DNA of 64,000 nt from Xestospongia muta (taxonomy: Eukaryota > Porifera > Demospongiae > Haplosclerida > Petrosiidae): assembly GCA_963693285.1 (NCBI GenBank), contig OY848930.1, forward strand, positions 3,100,001 through 3,164,000, given 5' to 3'. Made by a program: the position numbers and the translations under genes. The notes beneath the pieces were generated by a model, which did not search any database, had not been told where the DNA came from, and saw only the letters and a program-made list of their open reading frames with translations. Positions 36,142 through 48,243 of this stretch are shown in pieces. Within the stretch, counting starts at the first letter, position 1, and every line of letters starts with the position of its first letter.

Positions 36142-36299
36142 GTTTAGTCATATCCTCAGTTATATATATTAGAAAGTTTGCATGTAATTTTGTAGTTTAG
36201 AAATAATAATGATTTGTTTGGAATTTTATAAAACAAATTCATGAGTTTGCAATATTAATAACATGGTAGTTTGTTAATTGACTAATCATAAGGAAGCTT

Positions 36300-37980
36300 A
36301 GTATGCAGACAAGTCCTCTTCGGTGCTGCTGGTCCATTTACTGAAGTCTATATCAAGGGTATGTGTCCAGATGCAATGGATCAGTATAATATTTCTTTGA
36401 CCAATATCTTGTTACTTTAGTGCTTGATGATGAACCTGCAAAGAAACTCTCTCTTCAATTTAAAAAAAAACAGAAATGGAACTATCTTACAAATTTTATG
36501 GTTCATGATACAAAGAAAAGATGTTAATACATTATGACATGTAATATGATACACTTAAATGTTTCTTTGTTAGAATTACATTGTACATTTGTTATTTTAT
36601 AATCCTGTAAATTTTTTCAAGTCAGATCCCAAACAAAAAGGATCTGTGTTGTTGTTAGGATCTAAAATCAAGTGTGTGGCCAGTTTACTTTGGAAGTGAT
36701 ATTTCACATCAAGTCACGCATCGAGTATGCAGGTAAAGTCTTCTTCTGTGTTGCTGATCCAGTTACTGAAGTCTACCTCAAGGATATGTGTCCAGATACA
36801 GTTGATCTATGTTTTCTATACTGACGAAAAGAAATGTTATGATTGACACATATGTTCTGATGGCTGAGGCGTGTCTGTTCAATGCTTGTAAGGGTCTCCA
36901 TATTGTTGTAATCTTCTATAGTAATGCTGGAATCCTTCATCTCATCATGCTATCAAAACAGTCCTTAAACCAGGTGATTAATTGCCTTATACATTGTTAA
37001 AAAATAATGAGTATTATGGTTACTCTCCTTTACTTATAGGATCAAAGCATATGTGCTTTCTGCTGTATCTGCAGAAAACTTTACTTACTTGGGAATAGAT
37101 ACATCTCTCCTGGTCTACAACCCTTGAAACTATTTACTTACTACTATGTAAAGAAGTTGATGCAAAGAAATTTAATGCATTAATGACAAACAAGATATAA
37201 GTGGGTATGGTCCATGACAAATCAGGGTAATTGATTCACTTTATGATTATACTGCATGATTCATGATGAAGACTGTTGGTGAGAGCATAGCTGATCAAAC
37301 TGTTGTCTGCTTTGTGACTGGTTTCCATTTTGCTTCCAAGTACATGGATGACCTTGATGGTATCGAGAAGATCAATTAATTTTGTCTTCGGTGATACGAC
37401 ACAACATTTGACACCATCACGGCTGCCATTGCCAAGCTTTAAATACCTCACTGATCATGTGGAGTGGAATCCATCCAACTAATGCAAAGGGTGTAACAAT
37501 TCTTGTGAAGGGAGAGAAGCTGCCATTAGTTGACAAGGTTTAGATAAATAATGTTTGGACAAAAAGCAATACCTTTACCAACCAAACACTCACACTTGGT
37601 CTGAATCTGGTGGTAACTCATCTAATGCAGAGCTTAAAGTTACAAGTAAAGGTGATCTGGTTTATGGTATTAGCGACAAGTCTGGAGAGATAACTCTTCA
37701 AACCATTTTCAGATAATTTTAATGGCCAGAAACGTTTTCACATCTGTCTTAGATCAGAAGAAAGGCATATTTGGTATTAGATGAAAGCGATAATGTTTAC
37801 CTTGTTATTAAGACAGGTTTAGATCTGGTGAAAGGTAATATGACTCTTGCCTTTATTATGTAGTTATTAAGATTATTATTACTTCGCTACTTTTCCTCAA
37901 AGAGAATTCCACTATCCACTAATTGAGGCTGACTCAATCTAGTTAGGTAAGATGTATATGATGCTTCAAAGATCTAGAGG
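36300..37980 (+). pseudogene. Unrecognised coding relic X downstream of copy C
   Basis: Fragments with coding character, shared with blocks after copies D and F, include VYIKGMCPDAMD-like and DTYVLMAEACLFNACKGLH (36,720-36,900), KAYVLSAVSAENFTYLGIDT (37,045-37,105), DKQDISGYG-like (about 37,180), and ESGGNSSNAELKVTSKGDLV (37,605-37,665). Frameshifts and stops are frequent. Order and orientation are the same in each module. I do not recognise the parent protein; it could be a mobile-element gene or a host gene carried with the module. Confidence 0.45.
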
Positions 37981-38401
37981 CAAGTACAAGTAAAAGAGAA
38001 AATCAGTAACTTAGAATACATATAACTAAAGTAATATTTCAACTGTAATTTGTCTGCCAATATTTTTCATAACTATCTAAACTTTATTTGTATATAGTTG
38101 ACTTTATTTAGCAAATAAACATAAGAGACACAGTAATTCAATAACATTTCCTCACTCAATTTGACAATTTCTCAACAACAAGAATATTTAGTTTATAATT
38201 CATGTACTATAGATATTATAGATCAGTCATGCAGTATTATTAAAGTAGTTACTGACTAACATCAATATGGCAAGTGGTTACCATCTGAAAATACTGTACA
38301 CATGCATATTATATTAAGTTGAGACTAGGCTGTTCCTATTTAGTACCATGCACAGCTAAAATAATTCCATTAGGCAATCACAGTCTGCAAAGAAGTCCAT
38401 A

Positions 38402-38637
38402 GTTAACTTCAGTCAGCTCTTGTGTTTGGTAGTAGATATTACTGGTTGTCTTTTGTGATGGCTTCATTTAACTACATAATTCTTATTTTACTAATTGTTG
38501 TGATAGGATGTCAATGTTGGCAGAAATTGAAATGCAAGTTGAGAAGAGAAAGAAGCCATGGTCATGGACATGTGATTATTCCAGTGGATGAAGAGGATGA
38601 TGAGATGAGACAAGCTCTTTTATTACTTACTGATTAA
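38402..38637 (+). pseudogene. Beta-helix receptor relic, copy E (3' end only)
   Basis: Matches the last about 76 codons of copies C and D, including the last helix (YYWLSFVMASFNYIILILL) and the acidic, leucine-ending tail VDEEDDEMRQALLLLTD. It is followed by the same 3' flank (AAGTTTAGTCATATCCTCAG). Everything upstream is gone. Confidence 0.85.
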
Positions 38638-38659
38638 GTTTAGTCATATCCTCAGTATA

Positions 38660-39089
38660 TGTATTAGAAAGGTTGTATCTAATTTTGTATAATAATGATT
38701 GTTTGGATATTTTAGAAAACAAATTCATTAGTAGTGATGAGTGTACCTTGTATTCTACTTCACAAGACACAGTGAACAGGCTCTTTACCATGCTGATATA
38801 ATGGTGGTTTCTTTGTTATTATACAGTTAAACAACCCCTAAAACACAATTAAATAATTGTAAAATGGTAGTTGTTACTAATCATAAGAAAGCTCAGTCAC
38901 TTCATATGTACTACCACTGTGGTAAATATAATTGATTATACTTGTTACTTGAGACAGAATAAGAATTGACAATATTAAAGCATCTTTCTTTACTATAAAA
39001 GCAGTAATTTGATTATAGCCTTGTTTGAATGATTTATTTCCTGTACAATATAGACGCTAACATTACTGTGACAATGTTTTTAAAAATAA
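38660..39089. other. 3' flank of copy E and spacer
   Basis: The 3'-flank words of the beta-helix genes continue to about 38,730. AT-rich DNA with no supported feature follows. Confidence 0.4.
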
Positions 39090-39690
39090 ATCCCAATCAG
39101 CTTTCTTGTCAAGGGTAAACTTTACCAACATCTGTTTAAGGGTTTAATTCCACCTTTCATCTAATCCACATTGTACCATATAGAATGTACTGGTATCAGA
39201 GAAGCTCACTATTAGTGACAATTAGGTTTTTGTTCATCCTTTGACATTCATTACAAGACAACACTATAAATTTTAGGCAAACAAACCACCAATTCTTTCA
39301 CATTATTGCATATGCCTTTCCTCATAAATCATTCCCTGATTTGTCCTACCATTTTTTTATGCTCCATATGTCATTATATTGGATCAATGTGACAGGGTTT
39401 CACAAACATTAATTGCTCATTTTGAGACTGTATGTAATTTAACTATCTACAATAGTGCCAACAACAATTGAACCTTTATTTTACAAATTTTAACTATTTT
39501 ATCTTCTTTCTCTTCCAGGCTATATAGTAGTATAGCTCTCCATCAATTATTACAAATTTTTCTTCCTTTTTCCTAATTATTTTTTTCCTAGTTGTACTGG
39601 CTCCATCTGGACATTTTTTCTCTGACACAAAAAGAAAAGCTTCATCAATTAGATCATCACCCTCAGCCATACTCTCTTTTTCCAGTTAAA
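39090..39690 (-). pseudogene. Retroelement/KRBA2-type integrase zinc-finger relic
   Basis: Minus-strand pieces in order are DDLIDEAFLFVSEKKCPDGA, KFVIIDGELYYY, then PCHIDP followed by a decayed HKKMVGQIRE-like stretch, FMRKG, NVKELV and NECQRMNK. This is the order of the region before an integrase core: His-rich finger, FxWkGi.xdV..lv, C..CQrmN. Several stops and frameshifts disable it. No catalytic core is visible. The family assignment (gypsy-like integrase of the KRBA2 kind) rests on the finger alone. Confidence 0.5.
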
Positions 39691-39984
39691 TGTTGACAAG
39701 TGTTGATCCCTGAACAGTATATCATGTGCCAAAAAGACTTAAATCAGTTATTTTGGATGGCAAAGACTCTTTGCTCAGTTAGGAAAGATAGTAATGCACG
39801 TAGATACATTGTTGCATGGTGGAATAAAAAATAGCTAGCACCTTTTTGCCCTAGGACAAAAAAAGTGTAGGATAAGATATTGTGTGACATGCCACTCTAT
39901 CTGGAAAAACATGTAGAGCACTTGGAAGTAAGGAATAATTCATTTACATTATATATACTGTAGCATTTAATTACCATAAATCTC

Positions 39985-40240
39985 TAATTAAAAGAACAAC
40001 GAGGAATGTACATAAATAAATGCACTAAATTAGTAGAAGAGGAGGTGGTCAAAGGAAAGATTAGGGGAGTGGCTATAATAACTAGCAGCCACAATAATCA
40101 GTGACATCATGATAATTGTATAATTGTGTGATCAAGATGCTCAATGAAATCTGTCAACCTTTGACTTATAGTGAACTATGTATAATTTTGTTTTGATAAT
40201 TAGTATGCATATATTGTATTAGCTATTTCATGTTTTCCAT
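39985..40240. promoter_or_regulatory. Duplicated intergenic block (copy c), regucalcin lost
   Basis: Has AGAAGAGGAGGTGGTCAAAG, AGATTAGGGGAGTGGCTATA and GTGTGATCAAGATGCTCAAT, matching 16,160-16,300, but no regucalcin exon follows on its left. It is the left end of the module that carries the intact beta-helix gene. Confidence 0.5.
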
Positions 40241-40836
40241 GCTTTCTATAATTGTTAAAATATGATTTCTTTACCTAAATACAACATAATTATATCTCAC
40301 ACTCTATAACATTGACTTCTGTCAAGTGTAAACATACATTTATAATAATGTCTACTTTTATATCTTAATATTACAATTATCTCACATTTCCAGTTAACAA
40401 TTATTTTCATTATTATATATACTAATTTATTAAATTAATATTTTTACATTCATATTATCATACATGTAGTAGCTACCTATTAAATTCTCATTAAATTATG
40501 GCTTTTTCTGCTCATCATAATATACAAATCATAGTACATATCTGTACAAAACTACATGTGTCCTAAATATATGTAAATATATGTAGTTTGTTTTGATTCC
40601 AGTCAGTCAATTAGAATATGTCCCTCTCTACATATTTAAAAATTTTTCTTCTAGGTTTCTATCATAGCAGCAGATATAGACACTAATAACTTAATCAACA
40701 TTTTGGTGCTCAGATCTTTCATTGTCTCTGTCAGAGCATATTGTATGTTTATGGATCACTTAGTTAATGAATGCATGGCTACTATATCAGTGATTACAGA
40801 CTATACACTAGTCTATGTTACATATAAAATATTATA

Positions 40837-41243
40837 CATAAAAATTGATGAGTTATTGATTTAACCAATATATATGTTTATACAGGTTGTATGTATGTAG
40901 CAAATCGTTTGATGTGAACTGAAAGTAAACTTAATGCTGTTTTCATTCTTAACGTACTATCAAATTGAATGTTTCATTACAATGTTTTCATTCCTAACCT
41001 ACCATTAGATTGACTAAACATACTATGTATATTAAGAATGCAAACAATGTGATGTTTACTTTCAGTTCTCATCAAAATAATTTTGCTACATACATGCATA
41101 CATACATACATACATACATACATACATACATTCATACATATATTTACTTTCAGTTTTCATCAAAATAATTCTGCTACTTACATACATACATACAACCTGT
41201 ATAACCATATATTGGTTAAATCAACCAATTAATTTTTACAGTG
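40837..41243. mobile_element. Hairpin MITE, family 1 (second copy)
   Basis: The left end ATTGATTTAACCAATATATA pairs with the right end TATATTGGTTAAATCAACCA (41,207-41,230). Nested inner arms GTAGCAAATCG...GAACTGAAAGTAAAC and TTTACTTTCAGTTCTCATCA also pair. A (CATA)n run at 41,093-41,135 lies inside. Related, less complete copies lie at about 48,530-48,740 and possibly 59,947-60,322. Confidence 0.65.
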
Positions 41244-41339
41244 ACATACGTATGTCTTACTCTAAATAATTCCATCTATATATATACATACATACATACT
41301 GTTAATTTATATCTACTACAACATACAAACTATATAGTC

Positions 41340-41756
41340 TATGTTACATATGAAATATTGGACTTTACTCAAAATAATCCTATGTCATTACATGTTATTA
41401 TTGTTTTGTTATTAGCACACTTCGTCATGAATATATATCTGTGTGTGTGTGTGTGTGTGTCTTCATATTTTAGATAAAATGTCAAAATATTTTGAAAATG
41501 TTGTCTTTTGTATCAATTAGCATATTTTGTAATGAATAAATTTAAAACAGCTTATTTTATGAAAAAAGTTTCTGAAAAATACAGTGGTTGAATGCAGATA
41601 GAACTTTCAAATTGCAAAGATCGAAAAGTGGAGATTTGTGAGTGACTTTATTAATACAGGCATTGAATTTAATTTAAATAATCAATGAGCATGATAGTCT
41701 TTGATCAATATTATTACTGGAAATCATTGTTCCTTGTAGGATATCATTTATAAAGA
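41340..41756 (+). promoter_or_regulatory. 5' flank / probable promoter of the intact beta-helix gene
   Basis: The last about 400 bases before the ATG are conserved with those before copies A, C and F: a TTTACTCAAAATAATCCTAT word, ATGCAGATAGAACTTTCAAA, GATTTGTGAGTGACTT, and finally CCTTGTAGGATATCATTTAT. Conservation among copies suggests it contains promoter and 5' UTR. The TTCCTTGTAG just before the start may be a splice acceptor of a leader exon. Confidence 0.45.
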
Positions 41757-44700
41757 ATGGCATCATTTCAGAGTATGATATTGGTTATACTTGTTATTGC
41801 TCTGCTAAACTTTATTAAACCACTTTCTACTAATATTGTCCAAATTAATACAAGTAATCAACTTTGGTTCTGGTTATGTAGTCATAATATACCACTGCAA
41901 AATAACTTGACACTTCATTTGACACAAAGTAACTACATACTTCATAACATGACCTTCTGTGTCATTGAAAATGTTAGTAATGTTACATTAAAAGGAGTCG
42001 GATCTAATGGGAAATCATCAATTAAATGTCAATTACAACATGACTCAACTACTGGTTTGGGCTTTGTCAATATATCCAGTGTTACTTTAGAAAACTTAGA
42101 GTTTACTGGATGTGGAGCAACAATAACAAAGTCAGCTGTGGCATTCTTTAATGACACACACCCACATTTAGGATATAAACAGAAAGCATTACTGGTATTT
42201 AACCATTGTCATAATATAACAATACAAGATGTTAACATCATCAATTATATTGGATATGCTATCTTTATGTTAAATCCTCTTAACTCATCATTATTGATTC
42301 ATGTTAAAGTCAGAGCAGGAACTGGTGCTATGTACTGTAATGATACTGGTATGTTTGCTTGTGCTGGTAGTGGTATATTTGTAATGTTTAAAGACACTCA
42401 ACAAACCTCTCCTGATATGGTACCAGTTAATGTTATGTTGTCACAGTCTAATCTTCAATTCAACTTTAACATTATACCAAATGTACCTCCCTTGACTCTT
42501 ATAGGACATGACATATGTAGTCTTCCTGTGGTTGGTGCTGGTGGTCTAACAGTACTGTATAATCAGTCATTTCTGGTTAGATTTTTAAGTCAAAGTACAC
42601 TAATTGGTAATGATTTTGGTAATGGTGGAACAGTATCAGGAAATATGTTAGTGATATTTTATAATGGTATGGTCAACTCTCAACTGTCACTGACAGATAC
42701 TAATATATTTGATGGATATCTTTTTCCTGAAACAAATCAACTTGGTGGTGCATGTCTTACTATTATCTCAACTTTGTGTCAAACATGTCCTTTTAGCAGT
42801 ACAAAAGAATTGCCAGCTTGGACACCAATTTCTTTTAACAATGTCCATATAGTTGGTTGTGGTTCTGGAACTATTGTAGCAAAAGAGTTAACTCATATCA
42901 AATATGGAGGAGGATTCTATCTAAGCATTTTAGAATTTTGTAGAGGTACATCAATTGTCTTACTACTTAAAAGAGTGCAATACAGAAAAAACTATGCTTA
43001 CAAATCTGGATCTGGTCTTTATGCTTTTGTAACAAATTCTGTCTTAAGAGACAACAATATATCTATAATAATAGAAGATATTGAAATAAGATCAAATCGT
43101 CAAGGTCCTGCTAGTTACACACTATATTCTACAGTTGCAGGTTTAACATTAATTAATTGGAACAATGTTACATTTAGAGGCAACAGCCATTTTACTGAAA
43201 ACAACTCTCCAATGATTGCAGCATATAAGAGCAATATACACATGACAGGACAACTATTGTTTAGAAAGAATACTGGTACCATGGGAGCTGCCATACAACT
43301 ATTTTCTTCATTCCTTATTCTTCATGAACCACTGATTGCTACTTTCCTTAACAATAGTGCTTTATTATATGGTGGAGCTATATATGCTGATAATGTAGTG
43401 ATCCCTGCTCATCATGGATGTGTAATACAAATTAACACTAACAAAACAGACCTACACAATATAGACATTATATTGAAATTTAAAGGGAACATAGCAGGAC
43501 TTGCAGGAAACAACATTTATGCTACTCCTCTTTACAACTGTTCCTTTTTTTATCCACAACATGATAAGTTTGAAATAGTCCACTTTGACTGGAAATCAAT
43601 TGCACAGTTTGATACACCAAACTCTCTCAACAACGGACTGGAACCAATGTCTTCTCAACCAGTCAAAATATGCTCTTGTCATTTTCACAAGAATACAAGT
43701 AAAGTGGTTAAAAACTGCTCACAATTGTATGCTATTTCTAATATTATTAGAACATATGCTGGTAAGACAGTAACCACATCATTGTGTGCCATTGATGATT
43801 CTGGTACCATTGTTTACTCTCCTGCTGTTCTTTCTATCATGAATGATCACCATAAACAAGATAAATTGTCAGAAAATGTATTGTATTTAAAACAAGGACA
43901 AACACTTGTACCTTTGTCAGGAACTAACTGTACTCAAATCCATTACAATGTCCTTAGTAAACTAGATGAATTCAAACATGGAAGGCTTAACATTGCAACA
44001 CCAGGTAGTCCACCATCTTGGTCAGCTGAACTTTATGTACATCCTTGTCCAATGGGATTTATGCTAAAAAGAGATGAGTGTGTGTGTGACAGTTTCATTG
44101 CTGACATATCACCCTCTACAAAATGTAATATTACTACAACAACTATTTCAATATATTCTGGTCAATGGTTGGGTCATATATCTTCTGACAATAAGAGTAA
44201 GTTGGGATTTGCCTCAGTTTGTCCTCCTGGTAATTGTAAAATTGACACCTCACTATTTAATGTTACAGATCCCTTCTCTATTTGTGAGTCCAGTAAGATG
44301 GGTACTCTCTGTTCACAATGTCAACATAATATGAGTGTTGTATTTGGTAGTACAGAATGTAGACCATGCTCTGATCTGTGGTTAATTACAATAGTGGGAT
44401 ATGCTTTATTTGGTCTGCTACTTGTAGCAATAATGCTTGCACTACCTCTGACTATATCAGAAGGACCATTAGCTGGTATCATAATAGCTATGAATATCAC
44501 TTCTGTTTCAACTATTGACTATTTGGATAGTAACAATTGGTTTGTGTACACTGCTAGAGTCTTTGTTTCCCTCATGAACCTTAATCTAGGTTTTCCAATG
44601 TGTTTGTACAATGGAATGACACCAACTGTTAAAACTGCTATACAATTTGTTTATCCAGTCTACTTGTGGGTTTTGGTAATTGGATTCATCATATTCAGTC

Positions 44701-45497
44701 ATTACTCAACTAGAATCTCAAACAGAACAGCAACATATTCTGTCCAAGTCCTTGCTAGTCTCATCCACCTTTCCTTTTCCAAAGTTCTCATCACTTGTAT
44801 AGACATCATAGCTTATGTTCCTGTTCATACATCACAAGAAGGAACAGTGGTAGTGTGGTATGGTGATGGTAATGTTGAATATCTCTCCAGTCCTCAACAT
44901 ATTATTCTGTTTACTGTAGCTGTGATAAGTTTGTTGTTGTATATAGTACCTTACATATTGTTTGTTACGTTTGGCAGATATTGTATGAGATGGAGATGTG
45001 TAAATAAGTACTTGCGTCCATTTCTAGAGGCTTTTCAAGGTCCCTACAAGCAAGGACAAGGTTATTGGTATGGAGTGAGGATGATAGTTGTTGTATATGT
45101 CTATTTGATGTGGGCAGTCTTTAGAGGATATAATTTTAACTTAATGTTGTTTATGCAACTAACACCAATTATTATATTGTGCATCATCCAGGCATCTCTT
45201 AAACCATTTCGTGGTTCCAGTTTAAACCATGTTGATACAGTTTGTCTGATAATGTCCATATGCCAACTTCTGTTGGCTCTTGTATTTGGTGGTAGGTATT
45301 ACTGGTTGTCTTTTGTGATGGCTTCAATCAACTATATAATTCTTATTTTATTGCTGGTTGTAATGGGATGTCAATGTTGGCAGAAATTGAAATTCAAGTT
45401 GAAAAGAGAAAGAAGCCATGGTCATGGTCATGTGATTATTCCAGTGGATGAAGAGGATGATGAGATGAGACAAGCTCTTTTATTACTTACTGATTAA
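41757..45497 (+). CDS. Beta-helix ectodomain / multi-TM receptor-like protein, intact copy D (1,246 aa)
   Basis: A single open exon. Residues 1-25 form a signal peptide (MASFQSMILVILVIALLNFI). Residues about 60-620 are many short rungs rich in Asn/Gly with GGA-type turns (LGGACLTII about 329, YGGGFYL about 383, MGAAIQLFSS about 509, YGGAIYADN about 539). These resemble a right-handed parallel beta-helix of the polymorphic-membrane-protein kind. Residues about 760-870 are cysteine-rich (CPMGFMLKRDECVCD, MGTLCSQCQHNM, CRPCSD). From about 873 to 1,215 there are seven to nine hydrophobic helices, beginning LWLITIVGYALFGLLL. The tail is basic then acidic (KRERSHGHGH, VDEEDDEMRQALLLL). I know this as an uncharacterised, expanded sponge-type family. 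Adhesion or receptor function is inferred from layout; no G-protein motif is seen. Confidence 0.85.
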   Translation: MASFQSMILVILVIALLNFIKPLSTNIVQINTSNQLWFWLCSHNIPLQNNLTLHLTQSNYILHNMTFCVIENVSNVTLKGVGSNGKSSIKCQLQHDSTTGLGFVNISSVTLENLEFTGCGATITKSAVAFFNDTHPHLGYKQKALLVFNHCHNITIQDVNIINYIGYAIFMLNPLNSSLLIHVKVRAGTGAMYCNDTGMFACAGSGIFVMFKDTQQTSPDMVPVNVMLSQSNLQFNFNIIPNVPPLTLIGHDICSLPVVGAGGLTVLYNQSFLVRFLSQSTLIGNDFGNGGTVSGNMLVIFYNGMVNSQLSLTDTNIFDGYLFPETNQLGGACLTIISTLCQTCPFSSTKELPAWTPISFNNVHIVGCGSGTIVAKELTHIKYGGGFYLSILEFCRGTSIVLLLKRVQYRKNYAYKSGSGLYAFVTNSVLRDNNISIIIEDIEIRSNRQGPASYTLYSTVAGLTLINWNNVTFRGNSHFTENNSPMIAAYKSNIHMTGQLLFRKNTGTMGAAIQLFSSFLILHEPLIATFLNNSALLYGGAIYADNVVIPAHHGCVIQINTNKTDLHNIDIILKFKGNIAGLAGNNIYATPLYNCSFFYPQHDKFEIVHFDWKSIAQFDTPNSLNNGLEPMSSQPVKICSCHFHKNTSKVVKNCSQLYAISNIIRTYAGKTVTTSLCAIDDSGTIVYSPAVLSIMNDHHKQDKLSENVLYLKQGQTLVPLSGTNCTQIHYNVLSKLDEFKHGRLNIATPGSPPSWSAELYVHPCPMGFMLKRDECVCDSFIADISPSTKCNITTTTISIYSGQWLGHISSDNKSKLGFASVCPPGNCKIDTSLFNVTDPFSICESSKMGTLCSQCQHNMSVVFGSTECRPCSDLWLITIVGYALFGLLLVAIMLALPLTISEGPLAGIIIAMNITSVSTIDYLDSNNWFVYTARVFVSLMNLNLGFPMCLYNGMTPTVKTAIQFVYPVYLWVLVIGFIIFSHYSTRISNRTATYSVQVLASLIHLSFSKVLITCIDIIAYVPVHTSQEGTVVVWYGDGNVEYLSSPQHIILFTVAVISLLLYIVPYILFVTFGRYCMRWRCVNKYLRPFLEAFQGPYKQGQGYWYGVRMIVVVYVYLMWAVFRGYNFNLMLFMQLTPIIILCIIQASLKPFRGSSLNHVDTVCLIMSICQLLLALVFGGRYYWLSFVMASINYIILILLLVVMGCQCWQKLKFKLKRERSHGHGHVIIPVDEEDDEMRQALLLLTD

Positions 45498-45739
45498 GTT
45501 TAGTCATATCCTCAGTTATATGTATTAGAAAGTTTGTATGTAATTTTGTAGTTTAGATATTATAAAGATACTTTGGAAATTTTAGAAAACAAATTCACGA
45601 GTGATGAGTGTACTTTTGTAGTACTTCTAAATACATTATTGACTATGTAATTGATTATCCTTGTTACTTAAGACAGTATGACAATTAACAATATTTAACA
45701 TCTTTTTACTATAATGGCAGTGATTTGATTATAGTCTTG

Positions 45740-46640
45740 TTTGCATGATTTATATCCTGTACAATATAGACACCGACATTTCTGTGGTCAGTATCTTGTT
45801 ATTTTAATGGTGATGATGAAGTGTGTGAAGAAACTCTTTGCTTCTCAATTCAATGAAAAACAAAAATTAAACTATCTTACAAATTTCATAGCTCATGATA
45901 AAAAGGAAAGATGTAAAATACATTATGATAGACTTAATGTTTCTCTATTAGAAGTATATTGTACACTTGCTGTTTTATAATCATGTAGATTATTTTAAGT
46001 CATATCTCAAACAAAAAGGATCTATGTTTGTGATAGGGTCTAGAATCAAGTGTGTTGAGAAGTATATCTTTGAAAGTCATATCACACATCAAGTCACACA
46101 TCAAATATGCAGATAAAGTCTTCTTCTGTGTTGATGATCATGTTACTGAAGTCTACATCAAGGATATGTGTCCAGATACAATTGATCTATATGTTTTCTA
46201 CGTTGATGACAAGAAATGTTATGATTGACACATATATCCTGATGGCTGAGGCATGTCTTTTTAATGCTTGTAAGGGTCTCCATGTTGTTGCAATGTTCTA
46301 AGGTCAACCTGACATCTTTGTGATGCCATCTCATTGAGCTATTAAAATAGTTCTTAAACAAGGTGATGACTATTTTGGCCTTATACATTCATGGAAACTA
46401 GTGATCATTATATATGTGGATATGGTCTTCAAGAGATTAGAGCTGTTGACTCACTTTCCAATTACACTGTTTAAATACCATATTCTCACTGAACATCAAG
46501 TAACGCTGCAAGTATAATACTAATTTAACTGATCACTTTTAGCTTTGAGATAATTACATTATAATGCAACACTGATTCACTTTCTCAGGTTGCTGCAAGT
46601 TCTTTACGAGCAATTGTACACAAGTAATACTTTCCATAAT
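45740..46640 (+). pseudogene. Unrecognised coding relic X downstream of copy D
   Basis: Contains KVFFCVDDHVTEVYIKDMCP and then DTIDLYVFYVDDK; also DTYILMAEACLFNACKGLH in another frame; and later a GGATATGGTCTTCAAGAG block with LELLTHFPITLFKYHILTEH. Frames are broken. It is homologous to 36,300-37,980 and 52,130-52,955. Confidence 0.45.
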
Positions 46641-47460
46641 CTTAAACATATGTCTCAGTATACATGGACATACAATTGAATATCACATACCTGCATGTAT
46701 ATCCACCTGATGTGTGCCATGAAATGTTTTCAAATATCATAATTTGCATTTTCAAATTCATAACAGGTATTAGTCAACCAAAGGCCAAGGTCTCTCAGTC
46801 TCTGGTAAATGTAAGAGATAATGTAAGTCAACAATACCATATCATTTGTCTATAAGCCTACATTTGTGCATCATTCATAATTATGTCCATACTAACCATA
46901 CAAAATCATAAAGTCCATGATGAAAAATACGGATTATCTATTCACTGATTATTAATTCTTTATTAACAAAGATCAACAAATTTGACAATGTTAGCAAGTA
47001 TTGTGTTAGCAGCACATCTTGCATAGACAGTAAAAGATAAAACATGAACAAGTATTTAATATTCAAATGCCAATTGTAGACGTTTGTGAGACTTACTCAT
47101 TGGTTATAGAATATGCTCAACTTTCCAGTATTTTCTCTTTTCTAATTGAATTTAAAAACGGTCAGCATCCTGAAAGGAGAGAGAGCATCACAGATTTCCA
47201 AGCGGATGACTCTGTTCTTTGTTAGGATCACTTTAAATTATATGATACATTGATTGTGAAGATTAGTGGCAAGTAGGATGATATGAGAATAAAATCCTTA
47301 ATTTATGTATAATAATTACATGTAACCAGAAGATGAGTTGAAGAGAAGGAAATGTGTTGTATATATACAATCAATGCACACTATTCCCTTGTTTGTTTAG
47401 GGCTAAAGAAGAAGCAGACTATAACTTCTAAAGCAATTACAAGAAAACATCAGCATTATC
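46641..47460. other. Spacer between modules
   Basis: AT-rich, with no supported gene. Weak resemblance to relic X words near 47,230-47,290 was not strong enough to call. Confidence 0.35.
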
Positions 47461-47795
47461 CCTTGAAGTTTCCCGACACATTAACAATGAGTGCTGCTAT
47501 TTTTGTAAACCTTGTGAGAATATCATGGCTCTTATTTGGAAGATGTGTCTGTGTGGATCATGTTACTGGTAAATGTACAATGTAATTGTTATTGCTTACA
47601 TTTGTAGGTGAATTTATTTTGAAATGAATGAGCTGTGTTTAGTGAAACATGATAAACCATGTCACAGATATAAAGATACTAATTGTGTTGTGATGGAGAG
47701 TATATCAGCTGGAACATTGTGTCTAAATAATGTCTTTATAGAGAAATTTAGAAATCTATATTCCTTTAATGAAGGTTCATGACATTTCAATGTCT
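47461..47795 (+). pseudogene. Regucalcin / SMP-30 relic in inverted orientation
   Basis: On plus, 47,470-47,580 reads FPDTLTMSAAIFVNL, then WLLFGRCVCVDHVTGK, matching the end of exon 1 (FPGTLGAAIP...IGRSICLVDRITG). After an intron-like gap, 47,610-47,790 reads, with stops, GE...MNELCLVKHDKP, TLCLNNVFIEK, NLYSFNEGS, matching exon 2. No exon 3. All other regucalcins in the window lie on minus. Confidence 0.65.
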
Positions 47796-48243
47796 GTTCA
47801 AACTGATCTTTCAATAAACATTTGTTGTCATTATTATATCGATGTACACACTCATCACACTAACTCATAGTCAGCAACCATGTTATCATACATTAATTGT
47901 CAGTGTCTTCATCTCTATTTTGAATAAAACACTATGTACATGTACATATAATGTGTGCATACATATTATATTATAGTGAAATATATGTGGCTACAAACAT
48001 TGTCCTAGTAACCAGCATGATGATGGTGTCTTTTATTTGGATGGTTCATTAAAGAGTTATGATACTAGTGATCACTAATAAACAATGTCTTAGGCATGCA
48101 TATAATGTATATACAATACATATTATCTTTTATCCATTCTATAATGATTATATGTCAAATATATGTACATACATTACATATATTGTACATATTATGTATA
48201 TACATTTGACATATAAATGTTTATGTTACATATATGTAAAATA

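Noticed and set aside
46158..46388. Minus-strand open frame also seen at 52,189-52,392
   Set aside because: Conserved only because the DNA block is duplicated. The plus strand carries the more protein-like fragments of relic X, and no start or family supports the minus frame.
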